Positions 36,028 through 47,547 of a stretch of 64,000 nucleotides of DNA are shown here, piece after piece. The number at the start of each line of letters is the position of its first letter. The stretch's first letter is position 1. The position numbers and the translations under genes were made by a program. The notes beneath the pieces were generated by a model. That model saw only the letters and a program-made list of their open reading frames with translations, searched no databases and was not told where the DNA came from. Origin of the DNA: Poronia punctata (taxonomy: Eukaryota > Ascomycota > Sordariomycetes > Xylariales > Xylariaceae); assembly GCA_022579005.1 (NCBI GenBank), contig MU401471.1, positions 244,641 through 308,640 of the forward strand. Direction: 5' to 3'.

Positions 36028-36678
36028 GTAGGGAGTGTAGGAAGGGGGAAGGGGGGAGGGGAAAAGGGGGGAGGTGGGTGTTTTGATGTGAGCAGTGAGA
36101 ATGAAAAATGAAAAATGAAAATGGGATGATGGGATAAAGAAATATTGAGATGGGAGGTGTGTTTGTGGTATATATACTAACCTACTTGCTTCGGAGAATC
36201 GAAATTGGATTACTGCAATTGTAAATTCTCCCATCGTGGTGTTACCTACCCGCCATCTCGAAACTTATCAACACTATTGCGAGGGATACAGAGTTGCAAT
36301 ATAACACCATCTCACCAGGTAAAAAAAAAAGGCGATGATAGATAGTCACGTCAACATAATCACATGCATATGTTATAAGGACAAGTTATGAATGATGGCA
36401 AATGAGCATGTTCCATCTAGCCAACGAGATGGTGCTGATTGCATTTCTTATAACAAGTATTTTTATATACGCACATTTTTTTCTGTGCTTCAAAAAGACG
36501 ACGCTGTCTCTATGTTTTAAAATGTGGCTGAAGAAGTAAATAGGTAGTCCAAGACATCAGATTTCGCACGCTTTCGTCGCTTTCCCTCGTTATTTCGCTC
36601 GAAAGAACGTCGATTGGTCGGTTGAGCTCCCCTGTAGTTTGGTCTATATCCCCTCAAGATGGAGAAGGAATAATTAAC
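36028..36678. other. Intergenic region between convergent genes
   Basis: 3' flanks of the isochorismatase-family gene and of the ALA synthase gene. It has a G-rich stretch at about 36040-36075 and A+T-rich sequence after it. No coding feature was recognised. Confidence 0.55.
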
Positions 36679-38601
36679 CTAGGCGGATGTGCTCACCGAC
36701 GCAGCGGCATTGCTAGCCTCACGCTCAAGCAAGGTCTCCATGAAACCGTTCGCTGGTTTGGATGCCTTGATATCTTTGGCTACTTGTTGGTCGATTCCGA
36801 GTTGCTCGTCGGTCCAGAGAGGTTCGTTGGGTCGCGCGTTGGCTTCACCAACACCGATGAAACCACCGTCGGCCGCCCATTCGGAAGTGCGTTTAATGTT
36901 GAGCTTGGTCCAGATCTCGTCTATAGCATTGACTAGATGGTCCCGATACTCTTTGGTATGACCAGGTGTCGGCGTAATTCGAAGGCGCTCCTGCCCTACA
37001 GGAACAGTCGGGTAATTGATCGACTGCACATAGATTTTGTAGTCGTTTAGTAGCATGTCCGAGGCCTGTTTAGCAACCTCTGCGTTGCCCACTAGAATGG
37101 GGACAATGTGCGAAGGGTTCGGGATGACCGGGATATCCCTTGCATCCAAGGCCTCCTTGACAGCTCTAGTGTGAAGTTGCTGAAGCCTCCTGTCTCCTTT
37201 GTACTCCATCTGGTACTCGATCGCTGCCGTCGCTCCTGCCATGGTCGCCGGGGGTAAAGAGGTAGTGAAGATGAATCCAGGCGCAAGAGACCGGATCATG
37301 TCGACGAGATTGGCACTGGCCGCAATGTAGCCTCCAACACATCCATATGCCTTGCCCAAAGTACCGGTAATAATGTCTACTCTATCCATGATCGTTCCCT
37401 GTGGTCTCCCCTGCTGGTGTGCTTCAAAGTCGAGGTGTTCGGCGACACCGGCACCGTGCGGGCCGTACATGCCGACGGCATGAACTTCGTCCAAAAAGGT
37501 AATCGCGCCGTATTTCTCGGCGAGATCGCAAATCTCCTCGATCGGTCCAATAGATCCACACATGCTGTAGACAGACTCGAAAGCGATAATCTTGGGTACA
37601 TGTAGCGGGAGCGATGCCAACTTGGCTTCCAGGTCTTCGACATCGTTATGCTTGAACACGATTTTCCTCGTGCCAGAGTGACGAATCCCCTGGATCATCG
37701 ATGCATGGTTCAGACTGTCCGAGAGGATCACACAGTCGGGCATCTTACTGCCAAGTGTCGCAAGAGTAGCGTCGTTCGCGACGTAACACGAGCTAAACAC
37801 AAGAGCGGCCTCCTTCGCATGGAGCTTGGCGAGGGTCCCCTCTAATTCAATTGCGTGTTTGTTGTGGCCGGAAATATTACGGGTTCCTCCGGCGCCAGAA
37901 CCATACTCGTCCAACGTCTCGTGCATCCTCTTCAGGACTTGGGGGTTTCTACCCATGCCCAGGTAATCGTTGGAGCACCATACCGCCACTCTGTCCTCCT
38001 TCTTGGACCCGTGGGCCTGAGGAAACTCCTTGGCAAGTCGGTTAATGTTGTTGAAATAACGGTAGGACTTGTCCTTGTGCTTCTTCTCCAACTCGGCATT
38101 GTAGAATCCGGAGTAGTCAAACTTGGCATTCGGGTCACTCGGCGCAGTCGCCGCCGCAGGCGCAGCATTGGCCTTCCGATCGACTCCTCGGGCGGTCGGC
38201 GGGAATTGGACTGCAAGCTGGTTAGCGCATAATCCTCTCTCGGCTGAGGCTGAGTAAGACGGACCACTGTCGCGAGGCGTAAACATGGGCGCATCAACAG
38301 GACGAGCCTCCTTGGGGCGGCTCGTATGGATCTTGGCCTTGGAGTGGCCAGAGAGGGCACGAACGCCGGTAGTAGCAGATGCGCCAGTCATGGCGCTTTT
38401 GCATCCCACGCGAGCCGACTGGATGGCAAGCGCTTTGCCCATGACGGGGCATCGCTGGCCCAAAAGTTGCAGCTTCGACAAAGTACCGCCGCATTGAGAG
38501 GCCTGGGGTCGAGTGGTGGTTGACAGCGCCCGTAGAGTGGACGGCGTCGCCTTCTTCAGAAAAGGGCACATGGCCTTGGACTGGCGAAGGACTGTGTCCA
38601 T
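36679..38601 (-). CDS. HEM1: 5-aminolevulinate synthase, mitochondrial
   Basis: A single exon of 640 residues. It makes 5-aminolevulinate from glycine and succinyl-CoA with PLP, the first step of heme synthesis, in the mitochondrial matrix. The N-terminal ~60 residues are basic and Ser/Thr rich, a mitochondrial targeting sequence. It carries two heme-regulatory Cys-Pro motifs (AMCPFL, Cys12; QRCPVMG, Cys51), which in other ALA synthases bind heme and limit import or activity. The catalytic core runs from about residue 165 ([20 protein letters not shown]) to 580. It includes [32 protein letters not shown] and the PLP lysine Lys417 in [14 protein letters not shown]. The ATG at 38601 gives the whole presequence, so it is taken as the start. 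Confidence 0.97.
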   Translation of the reverse strand: MDTVLRQSKAMCPFLKKATPSTLRALSTTTRPQASQCGGTLSKLQLLGQRCPVMGKALAIQSARVGCKSAMTGASATTGVRALSGHSKAKIHTSRPKEARPVDAPMFTPRDSGPSYSASAERGLCANQLAVQFPPTARGVDRKANAAPAAATAPSDPNAKFDYSGFYNAELEKKHKDKSYRYFNNINRLAKEFPQAHGSKKEDRVAVWCSNDYLGMGRNPQVLKRMHETLDEYGSGAGGTRNISGHNKHAIELEGTLAKLHAKEAALVFSSCYVANDATLATLGSKMPDCVILSDSLNHASMIQGIRHSGTRKIVFKHNDVEDLEAKLASLPLHVPKIIAFESVYSMCGSIGPIEEICDLAEKYGAITFLDEVHAVGMYGPHGAGVAEHLDFEAHQQGRPQGTIMDRVDIITGTLGKAYGCVGGYIAASANLVDMIRSLAPGFIFTTSLPPATMAGATAAIEYQMEYKGDRRLQQLHTRAVKEALDARDIPVIPNPSHIVPILVGNAEVAKQASDMLLNDYKIYVQSINYPTVPVGQERLRITPTPGHTKEYRDHLVNAIDEIWTKLNIKRTSEWAADGGFIGVGEANARPNEPLWTDEQLGIDQQVAKDIKASKPANGFMETLLEREASNAAASVSTSA

Positions 38602-40214
38602 GGTGATTGACTTCTTCGTCGCTTTGGCTCGATCGGTGTCAAACTACGAATGTGTAAGTTGCGCGTACAGGAATAATTCACGACTGGCTTGCAAGCCAGG
38701 GGATGAAAAACGTGCGAAGACAAGAGAGAAAAGAGAGAATTAGGTGGTCTAGGTACCCGCGACTAATAAGTAAATGGAGGGGGGAAATCGATGACAGATA
38801 TTATCAAAAAAGGGAAACCAACGTCAGATTTAGAGACGATCGGAGGACTTTCCAACCGAGGCTCTCTTCCTGACAATATTTCCGTCTGTGCAATGAGTGG
38901 CAATCAGACCTGATGTAACTTTACTATAAATTGGAACATATTACTTACATATGTAACCGTATGTACGTAGGTTTCACCAGGAAATAACAATACTTGAGAG
39001 AAAAGTTAAAAAGGTTGGATGAGGCAAAACCACGTTTATTTCGGTGTGCCAAACGCCGTCCACCCCTCTCGCTGGGCATGTTTTAGCACGCTTTGCCGCA
39101 CTATCGGTGTTTCGCAGGGTGCTCTAAACCAACAATGACTCGTGAATCCATAATGGAAATGCCCCGCCGAAGAAGTTGGAATTCCCCAATCAAGGTTTTA
39201 ACTTCGCCATTTTACCAAACCCAGACTAGTGTAGTAGTCTAGGGCGTCGGCCTTCCGAGGAAAAATGTAATCACCACCTCGCCTATTGGGCCAAATCGAA
39301 TCAACCTTTCCGTAGATGGTTAGCCCAATCTAGAGAAGTAGGTACACAAAGATATACTCTGTCCTGTACCTATTTTCCACTCGTAGGCGGCCGACCAAAC
39401 AATACCTAAACCTAGAAAGACTACATACGAGTAGGTATCTTACCAATGTGTATGTAAAAGTAGACAAATATTACCTTATAGAAAGTGTTCTGCCGGGTAT
39501 ATAAGAGGTCCTCACGAAAGCTTATCCTCCCACAACTCGGCATCGTCGTGCAAGATATCAGCTTTAACCAGGAGTTCTTCCTTATTCAAGAAGAATGGGG
39601 TTATTTGAAACGCCAATGAAGGTGAGCCTCGGCGGTCAACATGATGCAAAATGCCCCTTGAGAGACGACCTCGGCTTAAGCGGAAGCCTTCGAGATACTA
39701 AGTATGTAATAGCAATATCCCCTCCTTTTCCCAAATTATTCTTCAAGTCAGTGGGCAAGAGTGAGTCTTGTAAAACACGCAGATAATTGTAGCGAGCCAA
39801 TTCCGGGAATTGGTTTAGCGAATGCGCTAGAGCCTCGTTTTCACTATCTATCGGTCAGCGGGGGTGGGGCAAAGCCCAGAAATAAGTTCATAACCACACA
39901 AAGACTGTCGAGAAATGATGATGGGGAAATCTTGGAGACCGATACAATTAGATTAAGCTTTTTATATATTTCAAACGGCACAATCTTAATAGGGATTATC
40001 GCTACCTAATGGGTTAGAGATCGGATCTTGGAATCTGATCCAAAATACCTATGGGAATTACCAAATATTATTGGACCAGTCCCTAGATGGGGCCACGGGG
40101 CTGATTATGGAAACCCCGATTTAACCGGCGCCGATACAGGCGCCGATTTTGACACCGATACCCTTGCGACGTTAAAGCCACCTGGTCTAGACCATAATCA
40201 CGCCTAATTATACT
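38602..40214. other. Intergenic region, no gene recognised
   Basis: This spacer between two minus-strand genes contains the ALA synthase promoter at its left and the 3' flank of the DSYGS gene at its right. Open frames at about 39595-40010 have no recognisable content. TACGAGTA is at 39426. Near 40127-40152 the word GGCGCCGAT occurs twice. Confidence 0.55.
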
Positions 40215-41570
40215 CTAGTAATTGTCGGTCCGGCGGTCTCTGCCGCTGGATCCGTAAGAATCGTTATCATCGTTGTTGCGACCGGAGCCATAGGAGGTAG
40301 TGTTCGCGCTTTCGTTATTGCGACGGGTAGAAGAGTCGTGCGAATCAGTGTTTGTCGTCCCATAGGCAGAGGTTCTCTCACTAGACCCATATGAGTCGTT
40401 CTTCTTGGACCCGTAGGATTCATCATCGTTTGAACCGTACGTGCCCTTCTTGCTTGATCCGTAGGAGTCGTTGTTAGATGTATATGAGTCGTTCTTCTTG
40501 GACCTGTAGGATTCATCATCGTTTGAACCGTACGTGCCCTTCTTGCTTGATCCGTAGGAGTCGTTGTTAGATGTATATGAGTCGTTCTTCTTGGATCCGT
40601 AGGAATCATCATCATTTGAACCGTATGAGCTCTTCTTGGTAGACCCATAGGAGTCATTGTTAGATCCGTAGGAATCTTTCTTGCTTGATCCGTAAGTATC
40701 GTCGTTGTTCGAACCATAAGAGTCCTTTTTGCTGGATCCATAGGAGTCGTTGTTAGACCCATACGAGGATTCCTTCTTGCTAGACCCATAACTATCATCA
40801 TTGTTCGAGCCGTACGAGTCCTTCTTACTAGAGCCGTAGGTATTGTCATCATTCGACCCGTAGGTATCCTTCTTGTTCGATCCATAGGAGTCATTCTTCT
40901 TGGAACCGTAGGTATCGTTATCGTTGGATCCATAAGAGTCCTTCTTGCTTGATCCGTAGGCGTCGCTTGTGCTGGAGCCATAGGAGTCCTTCTTGGTAGA
41001 CCCATATGAATCATCCTTGTTCGATCCGTAGGAGTCGTTCTTGCTCGAGCCATATGAGTCCTTCTTCGATCCATAAGAATCGTTGTCGGTTCCGTAGGAG
41101 TCATTCTTCTTCGAGCCATATGTTGTCCCGCTGGTATCATCATCATCATCGCGACGAGCCGAAGAGCTATACGAAGCGGTATTTCCCGAGCTATAAGTGT
41201 TGTCGCTCGAGCCGTAGGTGTTCTTCGTGGTGGTATCGTCGCTTACGCGGTTAGAAGAACCATAAGAATCATTGCCTGAGCCGTAAGAGTCCTTGGTCTT
41301 GCGGGATGATCCGTACGAGTCGTCGTCGCCAGCATAGTTATTGCGGCTGTTAGACGAGCCGGACGAGCTGTCCTCGTTGCGGCGAGAACCGTACGAGTTG
41401 TCGTTTGAGTCTGACTGCTTATTGGACGACCCGTACGTATTGTTATCCCTACGGCCAGAGCCGTAAGAGTCGTTAGACTCGTAGCTCTGCGGTTTGTCAG
41501 CAACGCAATATAAGTGTCTGCGAGGGCTATATATACTTACGCTGTTGTTGTTGTTGTTGTTGTAAGACAT
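40215..41570 (-). CDS. Low-complexity DSYGS-repeat protein (hydrophilin-like)
   Basis: Exon 1 is 41570-41541 (MSYNNNNNNS) and exon 2 is 41486-40215. They are split by a 54-nt intron (GTAAGT donor, GCTGAC branch, CAG acceptor) that is open in frame and would otherwise add 18 residues. The product is 433 residues. Almost the whole chain is built of imperfect units of 7-12 residues, consensus (K/N)(K/D)DSYGS(S/N), made of Ser, Tyr, Gly, Asp, Asn and Lys. It has no hydrophobic segment, signal peptide or anchor. The composition resembles hydrophilins and other disordered stress or conidial proteins, and Tyr/Ser/Gly repeats are also typical of condensate-forming chains; both are inferences. A 93-nt unit is duplicated in tandem at 40395-40580. 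The start gives a compact Asn run right before the intron. Confidence 0.82.
   Translation of the reverse strand: MSYNNNNNNSVSIYSPRRHLYCVADKPQSYESNDSYGSGRRDNNTYGSSNKQSDSNDNSYGSRRNEDSSSGSSNSRNNYAGDDDSYGSSRKTKDSYGSGNDSYGSSNRVSDDTTTKNTYGSSDNTYSSGNTASYSSSARRDDDDDTSGTTYGSKKNDSYGTDNDSYGSKKDSYGSSKNDSYGSNKDDSYGSTKKDSYGSSTSDAYGSSKKDSYGSNDNDTYGSKKNDSYGSNKKDTYGSNDDNTYGSSKKDSYGSNNDDSYGSSKKESSYGSNNDSYGSSKKDSYGSNNDDTYGSSKKDSYGSNNDSYGSTKKSSYGSNDDDSYGSKKNDSYTSNNDSYGSSKKGTYGSNDDESYRSKKNDSYTSNNDSYGSSKKGTYGSNDDESYGSKKNDSYGSSERTSAYGTTNTDSHDSSTRRNNESANTTSYGSGRNNDDNDSYGSSGRDRRTDNY
40395..40580. repeat. 93-nt tandem duplication inside the DSYGS gene
   Basis: Copies 40395-40487 and 40488-40580 are nearly identical (for example CCCGTAGG versus CCTGTAGG). 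Each encodes 31 residues, about three of the short protein units, so the frame is preserved. Confidence 0.9.
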
Positions 41571-44500
41571 GGTAACGTGTGTTAGGATTTAATAGATATG
41601 TGTTGAAGCCGAGTAAGTGTGGTAAAGATTAGTTTTGAATACCCTGATCTAGGGGAGGGGGGGTTTATTATAGATATCTGGAGGTCAACCGGACGTCTTT
41701 TCCTTTCAGATATCCACTCCAGCTGAATAATGGGGAAATGGGATGTAGCTTTGTCCCGCATACTTGCTGGTGAACCCGTCGTTGGTTACCTCCCCGTTAG
41801 CTTGAGACTACTGGACGTCTTGCTTCGACAACGTTCTTCGGGGAGAGCGAGGCGGACCTTGCCAGTGCGTACCCCTTTATTGATTTATGGCCTCTTTACA
41901 CCAACGTATCATGTACCTCCGCGGGGCAGATGTCGCTAGCATTGACGACATCGATACACGACATAAGAAGACTACGCCGTGGCTTCAACAAGGGTATCAC
42001 CCCACAAGTAGCGCAGTGTACGCCGTAGATATCATTTGCATGTACAATCGGGCGACATTTCGTCATTCGTCACCCATGACACGCTAGTCATATGAGAAGA
42101 CGATCGCGCTCGCGGTCTGGGACGCGAATACCCGTCGTGATTGAATCACATCCCTCAACCCGGCACGGTCTAGATGGGAGATGGGCTTCTACAGGGGCCG
42201 CCGGTAGTTGCGCTGGCAGCGCAAACTTTTCTTTTTCGTTGGTAGTTCAGCTATGCAATGGCCTCGGGCTTGTCCGGTGAAGCTAGAATTTGGCGAGTCG
42301 TGGTTAGCGTAGCGTCTCTCGCCAATGAGTTGTAACTTGTGGCAGTGTATCTGCGTCAGTTTCAATCACGTACAATTCTAGACTCTCGTATGATGCATCA
42401 GAAGAGGCATAGCCAGAAGCAGCTAACATAAGGTGCCTGATGTATACCGCATGTGTGTTATGTATCATCGCCATGATGCAGCCCTCTCGCGAGAGGGCAG
42501 GTATGTGATACCTACTTTACCCTGCCTGCGGGGGGAAGCTTGATATGCCAAGACAAGTCAGATCTTGGAATGCTTCGCTTGCACGCTAAAGGATCCTATT
42601 GGTCACACCTGTAGGTGAAAATCGATAGTGTCTTTTTGGAAGGCGCGTTGCTCTACCTAGTATCTACGAGTACGAGTTGTCATACCAGTACCTAGATGTA
42701 GGTTACTTACTTTAAAGTACCCCAACATATGAGCTGTTTTTTTGTCGCGAATTGGTCTGCTATGGGCTAGGCATCTGTGTCGGCTTCAGCGAACAAAAAG
42801 GCATCTGACAAGCGACACAGAGCATATTGTGGGCACTGCGCGCTTGCTCTCTATAACCACATTTGCTTTCTTTGTTAGCTCCCCGCTCCTTCCACGTAAA
42901 GATACTTTCGTTTGCTACTATTACCTAAGTACGTGATAGATGGTGCGTTTAGTAACGATATAGTAACCTATACTTGTAAACCAAACCCCATTTGCAGCTA
43001 GTCTGAAATTCAAGACTGTGGCTGAGCATTCTAAAGCCCGTCCGGGTAGTTCGACCGCAAGTTGTTGACATGACTTCTATATCCCGGCCAGTTCAAACGA
43101 CCGAACCGACGTTAGGCATCACCTCCGCGATCCTATCCGAGCAAAAAGTGGGAGATGGTAGTGTTCATAGAGCCTTCACTGTAAGCGGCAACTGGGTGCA
43201 TTGGCTGTTTCGGAATACCAAGCAATGTAAATCGCAAAAATACAGTCCTTTGCAAAGCTCCAATTCCATTCACCGATCATCCCCTTCTCTGGAAGAGCTT
43301 CCCCAGTCGTCTTTCGGCGTCATTGCCGGTTTGTGCTCGTAAAGGCTGCGATATCAGCAATTCACAGTTGTCAAGGGGTTAGGCCGATTCGTCCGACGAT
43401 TGTCTCAAAGCATTTTTCGAGCTTGTCGGCGGACTATCCTAATGCCTTTATACTGTTTCATGGAAAGGAGATCACCTCGCCACAGGGCGGCGTCCGGCGC
43501 ACATATATTCGTGAAACAGGCTATCGAACACCCCTTGAGCCGCTTGTCTTGGGAAATCCAAATAAGCAATTGCAAGAGAACGAGCCGGCCCTAGTCGTAG
43601 GGCTTGCTACCGTCGTTTTACTAGGTATCACTATTAGACTAGGTACCATGATACCGTATCACCAATAGCCAAATTTTTTGAGCCAGTAAAACAGTGGTAC
43701 AACCGCTCACGACAGACAACTCTTTACATTCGTTGTTCGCTGTTTGCAGAATAGGGGTCGTACAGCCATAGTTCCAGGTAGATGGTATCAAGGGCTACAT
43801 GTAAGGTCATACCACGTGACTTTGCTGCTATCCCAACCAGTGGCGCCCTTCAGATAGAAAAGGGGCTAATGACTGTTGGACCGAAGCTTCATAAGAACCG
43901 TGTATATCAAACTGGGGGCCTCATATAAGGTTTCGTAATGACGCAGAGGGCACTCATGTAGAATACAACGTACCTGTCGCTGCTGTACACATGAAGATAC
44001 AAGATACCTCCTGGTGCGGACGACCTATCTTGCATGTGTCCCAATGTAGCAGGAGTTACTTTACAACCCGACTTTGCAGCGAGTGCTGCGATTGACATGA
44101 GAGTATAAGTGTAGTGGCTGAAAGTGTGCGACGACAGGTTGGTGGCCTGAGCTGGAGGCGAGGGAGCTTTGGCCGTGGCAATGTAGGATGTAGGTAGACC
44201 TGTGGCCCGTGTGTGAGGGAAGGCACAGTCCACGGACTGGGGCCCTGGGCTATTTAAGAAGGTCTTTTACAGTAGGGGCGCTGTATCCCTCCATAACTTC
44301 TACATATCCAACAACCCGCCAACATGCTACGAGGTGAACGATAATTTACTGAACCGGCCTACTTCTTTTACTGTAGGTAGTCTGACATCGTCATCATGTA
44401 TCTGGTCTGAGAGTACATATGTGTGACGTGGTGGTTCTCGGGTTAATCTAATCTGACCGGCTTATGTAATAATTCCCGATCGGAGGCGGATGTTCCGATA

Positions 44501-44708
44501 AGGTTATTGCGTGCATACTCGTAAAAGGTAAGGTAGCTACTAAAACACCGACTCCGCTCGGACTACCGACAGTTCGGCAAAACATACCTTACTCGTACCC
44601 ACCCAAGGCGTATACTCAGGTTACTAGGCTTAACAGCTAGAGAGGGAGATTGGACAGATCGTCAACTCCAACTTTTGGAGTTGTTGGAACCGAGACTGTC
44701 GTAATCGG
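41571..44708. other. Intergenic region, no gene recognised
   Basis: This 3.1-kb spacer upstream of the DSYGS gene and of the Zn2Cys6 regulator has short open frames on both strands without recognisable domains. It contains an 18-bp perfect palindrome (42481-42498), TACTCGTA copies (42665, 44516, 44590) and a TATA-like CTATTTAAG near 44249. That box is followed about 80 bases on by ATGCTACGAGGTGAACG, which could be a small first exon, but no continuation was found. Confidence 0.5.
42481..42498. repeat. Perfect 18-bp palindrome
   Basis: GCCCTCTCGCGAGAGGGC reads identically on both strands and has no spacer. It lies in a gene-free stretch. It may be a protein-binding site or simply a chance symmetric sequence; nothing adjacent decides between them. 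Confidence 0.9.
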
Positions 44709-47148
44709 ATGTCCGTCGTGACTAGCCTATCACTGGTGGCTGAAGCGCCCAGTCGCCCCTACCCATTTGTCATGTCTGAACTCCAGCCTGGACCTTCCGT
44801 GCCACCGGCGGTGCCATCGGTGCCGTCAGTGCCATTAGTGCAGTCAGGACCCTCGGTCTCGCCCCCTCCACCTTCTGTCCCCAGGAACGATGCTAATAAG
44901 ACGCCATACAATCCGCGTAAGAGAGGGCGGACAGCGTGCACGAGATGCAAGACTCGGAAGCAGAAGGTCTGGTTGTCTCGTGTTTTGGATAATGCAGTAC
45001 CTGTTCGCTAATGCTATGTAACAGTGCGACGACCAATGGCCGACGTGCTCAAATTGTAGCAGAGCAGGGGTAGAGTGCGACAAATCTGCCGTCTCTGAAG
45101 ATGAGCCCCCGGCCGCATACACTCGGCTTCTTGAGCAGCGAATTGCTCAACTAGAAGCCCGCCTTTCTGAGAAGGTACATGATCAACAGAGGCCAGATGA
45201 AACCCCCCCTGCCAGCGCCGGGGTACAAAAAACGCAATCACAGAACAATGTTCTTGCCGAAGCTGTGGAACTACTCGCTCTTGGTAGAATCGATACACCA
45301 GCCTATGTCGGCGCTTCTTCTGGTCTTAACCTGGCTTTAACCCTAGGGGAGATGGTCCAGGCCACAGTCTGGAATAAGGCCTTGCCCCCTGCAGCGGATG
45401 GGTCAGGCCTCGAATCTGATGGCATCCCCGGCTCTGGTGCCGCTCCAACTATTACAAGGCAAGAAATAGTGGCTCGCAGTGCCGAGCCTCCAGGCGACGA
45501 ACACGGCACGACCCTCGTGAATGCATACTTGAATCAGCCCCAGTACGTTACCCCTGCCTTCTACACTAGTACGGTCTGAGCCATCACCCCTTTCAAAAGG
45601 CAGGGGTGTGGACGCCCTTTGCTGTATTGGCCGTACGCTCCACTCGGTGTCGTCTGCCTTTCCCTGCTGTGCATGAAGAGAAAGCGATTGATCCTAACGA
45701 CGTCTCCTTGTAGGACTCGGTATCCCTTTCTGGATGAACGGGAGATCTGGGATCTTCACGCAAAGCGCTTGGCACTCCACGACACTCCATTGCAACAACT
45801 TTCCAAGATGGAGCGTTTCGGCCTATTTAAACTCTACATGGTTTATGCCATAGGCGCCATGTTGATCCGGCTCACAGAGCGGAATACAATCACGCCACCA
45901 GAGGTACGAATATATAGCGGGGTCTAATGGGCATTGGGGGGATGCGCTATCTAACACAAAAGTCAGGGTTACTATATGACTGCTCTACAACATCTATTTA
46001 CCTTTCGAGAGTCGAAGACGACGCAGAACGTAGAAGCAATGCTCCTCTTGGTCCTATACCACGTCAGGAGCTCAAGCTATGGCATTTGGTATATGATTGG
46101 TCTCGCCATGAGAACTTGCATCGATCTCGGCCTGCATACGAAGCGACACGAAAACAACTTGGACCACTATACGATACAGATGCGCCGACGGCTGTTTTGG
46201 AGTTGTTATTCACTGGAGCGAACCATTGCCATATGCCTAGGACGGCCACTAAGCATTCCTGATCGGCAGATAGATGTGGAGCTGCCGCTGGATTCAGAAG
46301 ATGAAGGCTGGAACGAAATATCGACGGCAGGACCCAACCAGACCAGGCAACACTCCGTCTCCATGGCTATCTGGCTATTCAAAATGAGAATAATCGAATC
46401 CCGAATTCAATTCTCTATTTACAGGGCCGATAAACCACTTTTAGCTCTTGCGGCCAAGAGGAACACACTTTACCAGGATTTAGAGGCTTGGAAGTCATCC
46501 CTTTTGGCACGTTTTGGTGACATTGATCTGAACTATCCAATGTTGCATTACCATCGTGCCGTCCGTCTGCTCATACAGCCATTCCTCCCGTTGCTACAGC
46601 TGGAAGATCCTTATTATTTGATATGCATTCGCGCAGCTGGCGGTGTTTGCCAGGCGCATAAGAAGCTACATCAGTCCCTGGAATACGGACATTCGTTCAT
46701 TGCTGTTCAGACAGTCTTTGTTGCGGGTATAACGTTGCTTTACGGACTCTGGACACAACAACATGCTATCTGGTCTTACAGTCTCTCGAATGATATCCGA
46801 GCCTGCTCACTGGTGCTCTTCGTCATGGGGGAAAGAGCGCCGTGGGTGAAGAAGTACCGGGACGCTTTCGAAGTGCTTGTCAACGCGACGATGGAGAAGC
46901 TGGAGAAGGGCGTGAATAACCTGGCAGAGACGGCCGCGGCTCGAAACGCGAACAACGCGAACAACGTGAACATGGCGACCAATACCAACGCCGAGATCCC
47001 TAACGAGCAGGTTGAAAGTACATCCGAGGGCGAAGACGGAGATGCCTGGAAGGTGGTGGCAGAACTTGCCAATTGGATAGACCACCCTGAAGGGTCTTTG
47101 TTGTGGATGCCTGATTTTGATTTATTGCAGAACATATGGCCTGTTTGA
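44709..47148 (+). CDS. Zn(II)2Cys6 fungal-specific transcription factor
   Basis: Four exons (44709-44966, 45025-45542, 45714-45903, 45967-47148) encode 715 residues. The binuclear zinc cluster is split by intron 1: CTRCKTRKQK ends exon 1 and CDDQWPTCSNCSRAGVEC starts exon 2, placing Cys at 77, 80, 87, 94, 97 and 104, the exact C-x2-C-x6-C-x6-C-x2-C-x6-C spacing. A basic RKRGR precedes it and a short linker and coiled coil (LLEQRIAQLEARLSE) follow. The fungal transcription-factor middle domain spans about 240-560 (TRYPFLDEREIW, GYYMTALQHL, then GLAMRTCIDLGLHTKRH and MRRRLFWSCYSLERTIAICL). ATG 44772 is an alternative start. The intron 1 donor GTCTGG is unusual. It is nuclear, and its targets are unknown. 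The adjacent, convergent exporter gene is a candidate partner. Confidence 0.92.
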
Positions 47149-47547
47149 TCAACCATCGCCATCACAAATACTCGCACATGGACAGATCCAGAGCGCCACG
47201 TCCATCCTTTACACCGGCAATCTGAAAGCGAGGCATGTGATGTTGTGGGTGCGATCAAGAGCGACGCAATTTTTTGGCATACCCTCGGACCCAGCAGCTA
47301 TATGCCATTGACATTGAACATCAGAATTACTTTTGATTTTGCGACTACCCCCTATTGTGTACAATAGATACTGGTGCGGAAAGTTGGCTCGCTTTCCGAT
47401 ACCACCTTGACACCTATTCTAAGCCGAGCGCCAAACTCCTGACAAATTTACGAGCTGGTGTACCCGAGGTCAGCCTGCAAGTCCACCATATATACCAAAA
47501 TATTTACACAGGCTGAAATGCAGCTCGGCCTCGGGAAGGGCGGGCCA
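47149..47547. other. Short spacer between convergent genes
   Basis: Shared 3' flanking DNA of the regulator and the exporter, about 400 bp. No feature was recognised. Confidence 0.6.

Noticed and set aside
39595..40009. Two short plus-strand frames between ALA synthase and the DSYGS gene
   Set aside because: No recognisable protein features. The frames are different and no intron joins them.
40208..41149. 313-codon minus-strand open frame rich in Met, Thr and Arg, overlapping the DSYGS gene
   Set aside because: It is the shifted frame of the DSYGS tandem repeats. Repetition of a unit lacking stops in that frame keeps it open; the product has no independent character.
43070..43668. Overlapping plus-strand frames of 90 and 111 codons
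   Set aside because: No domain, no compatible splice sites joining them, and composition like the surrounding spacer.
43907..44233. 108-codon minus-strand open frame upstream of the regulator
   Set aside because: It starts with a non-ATG codon, has no recognisable domain, and nothing splices to it convincingly.
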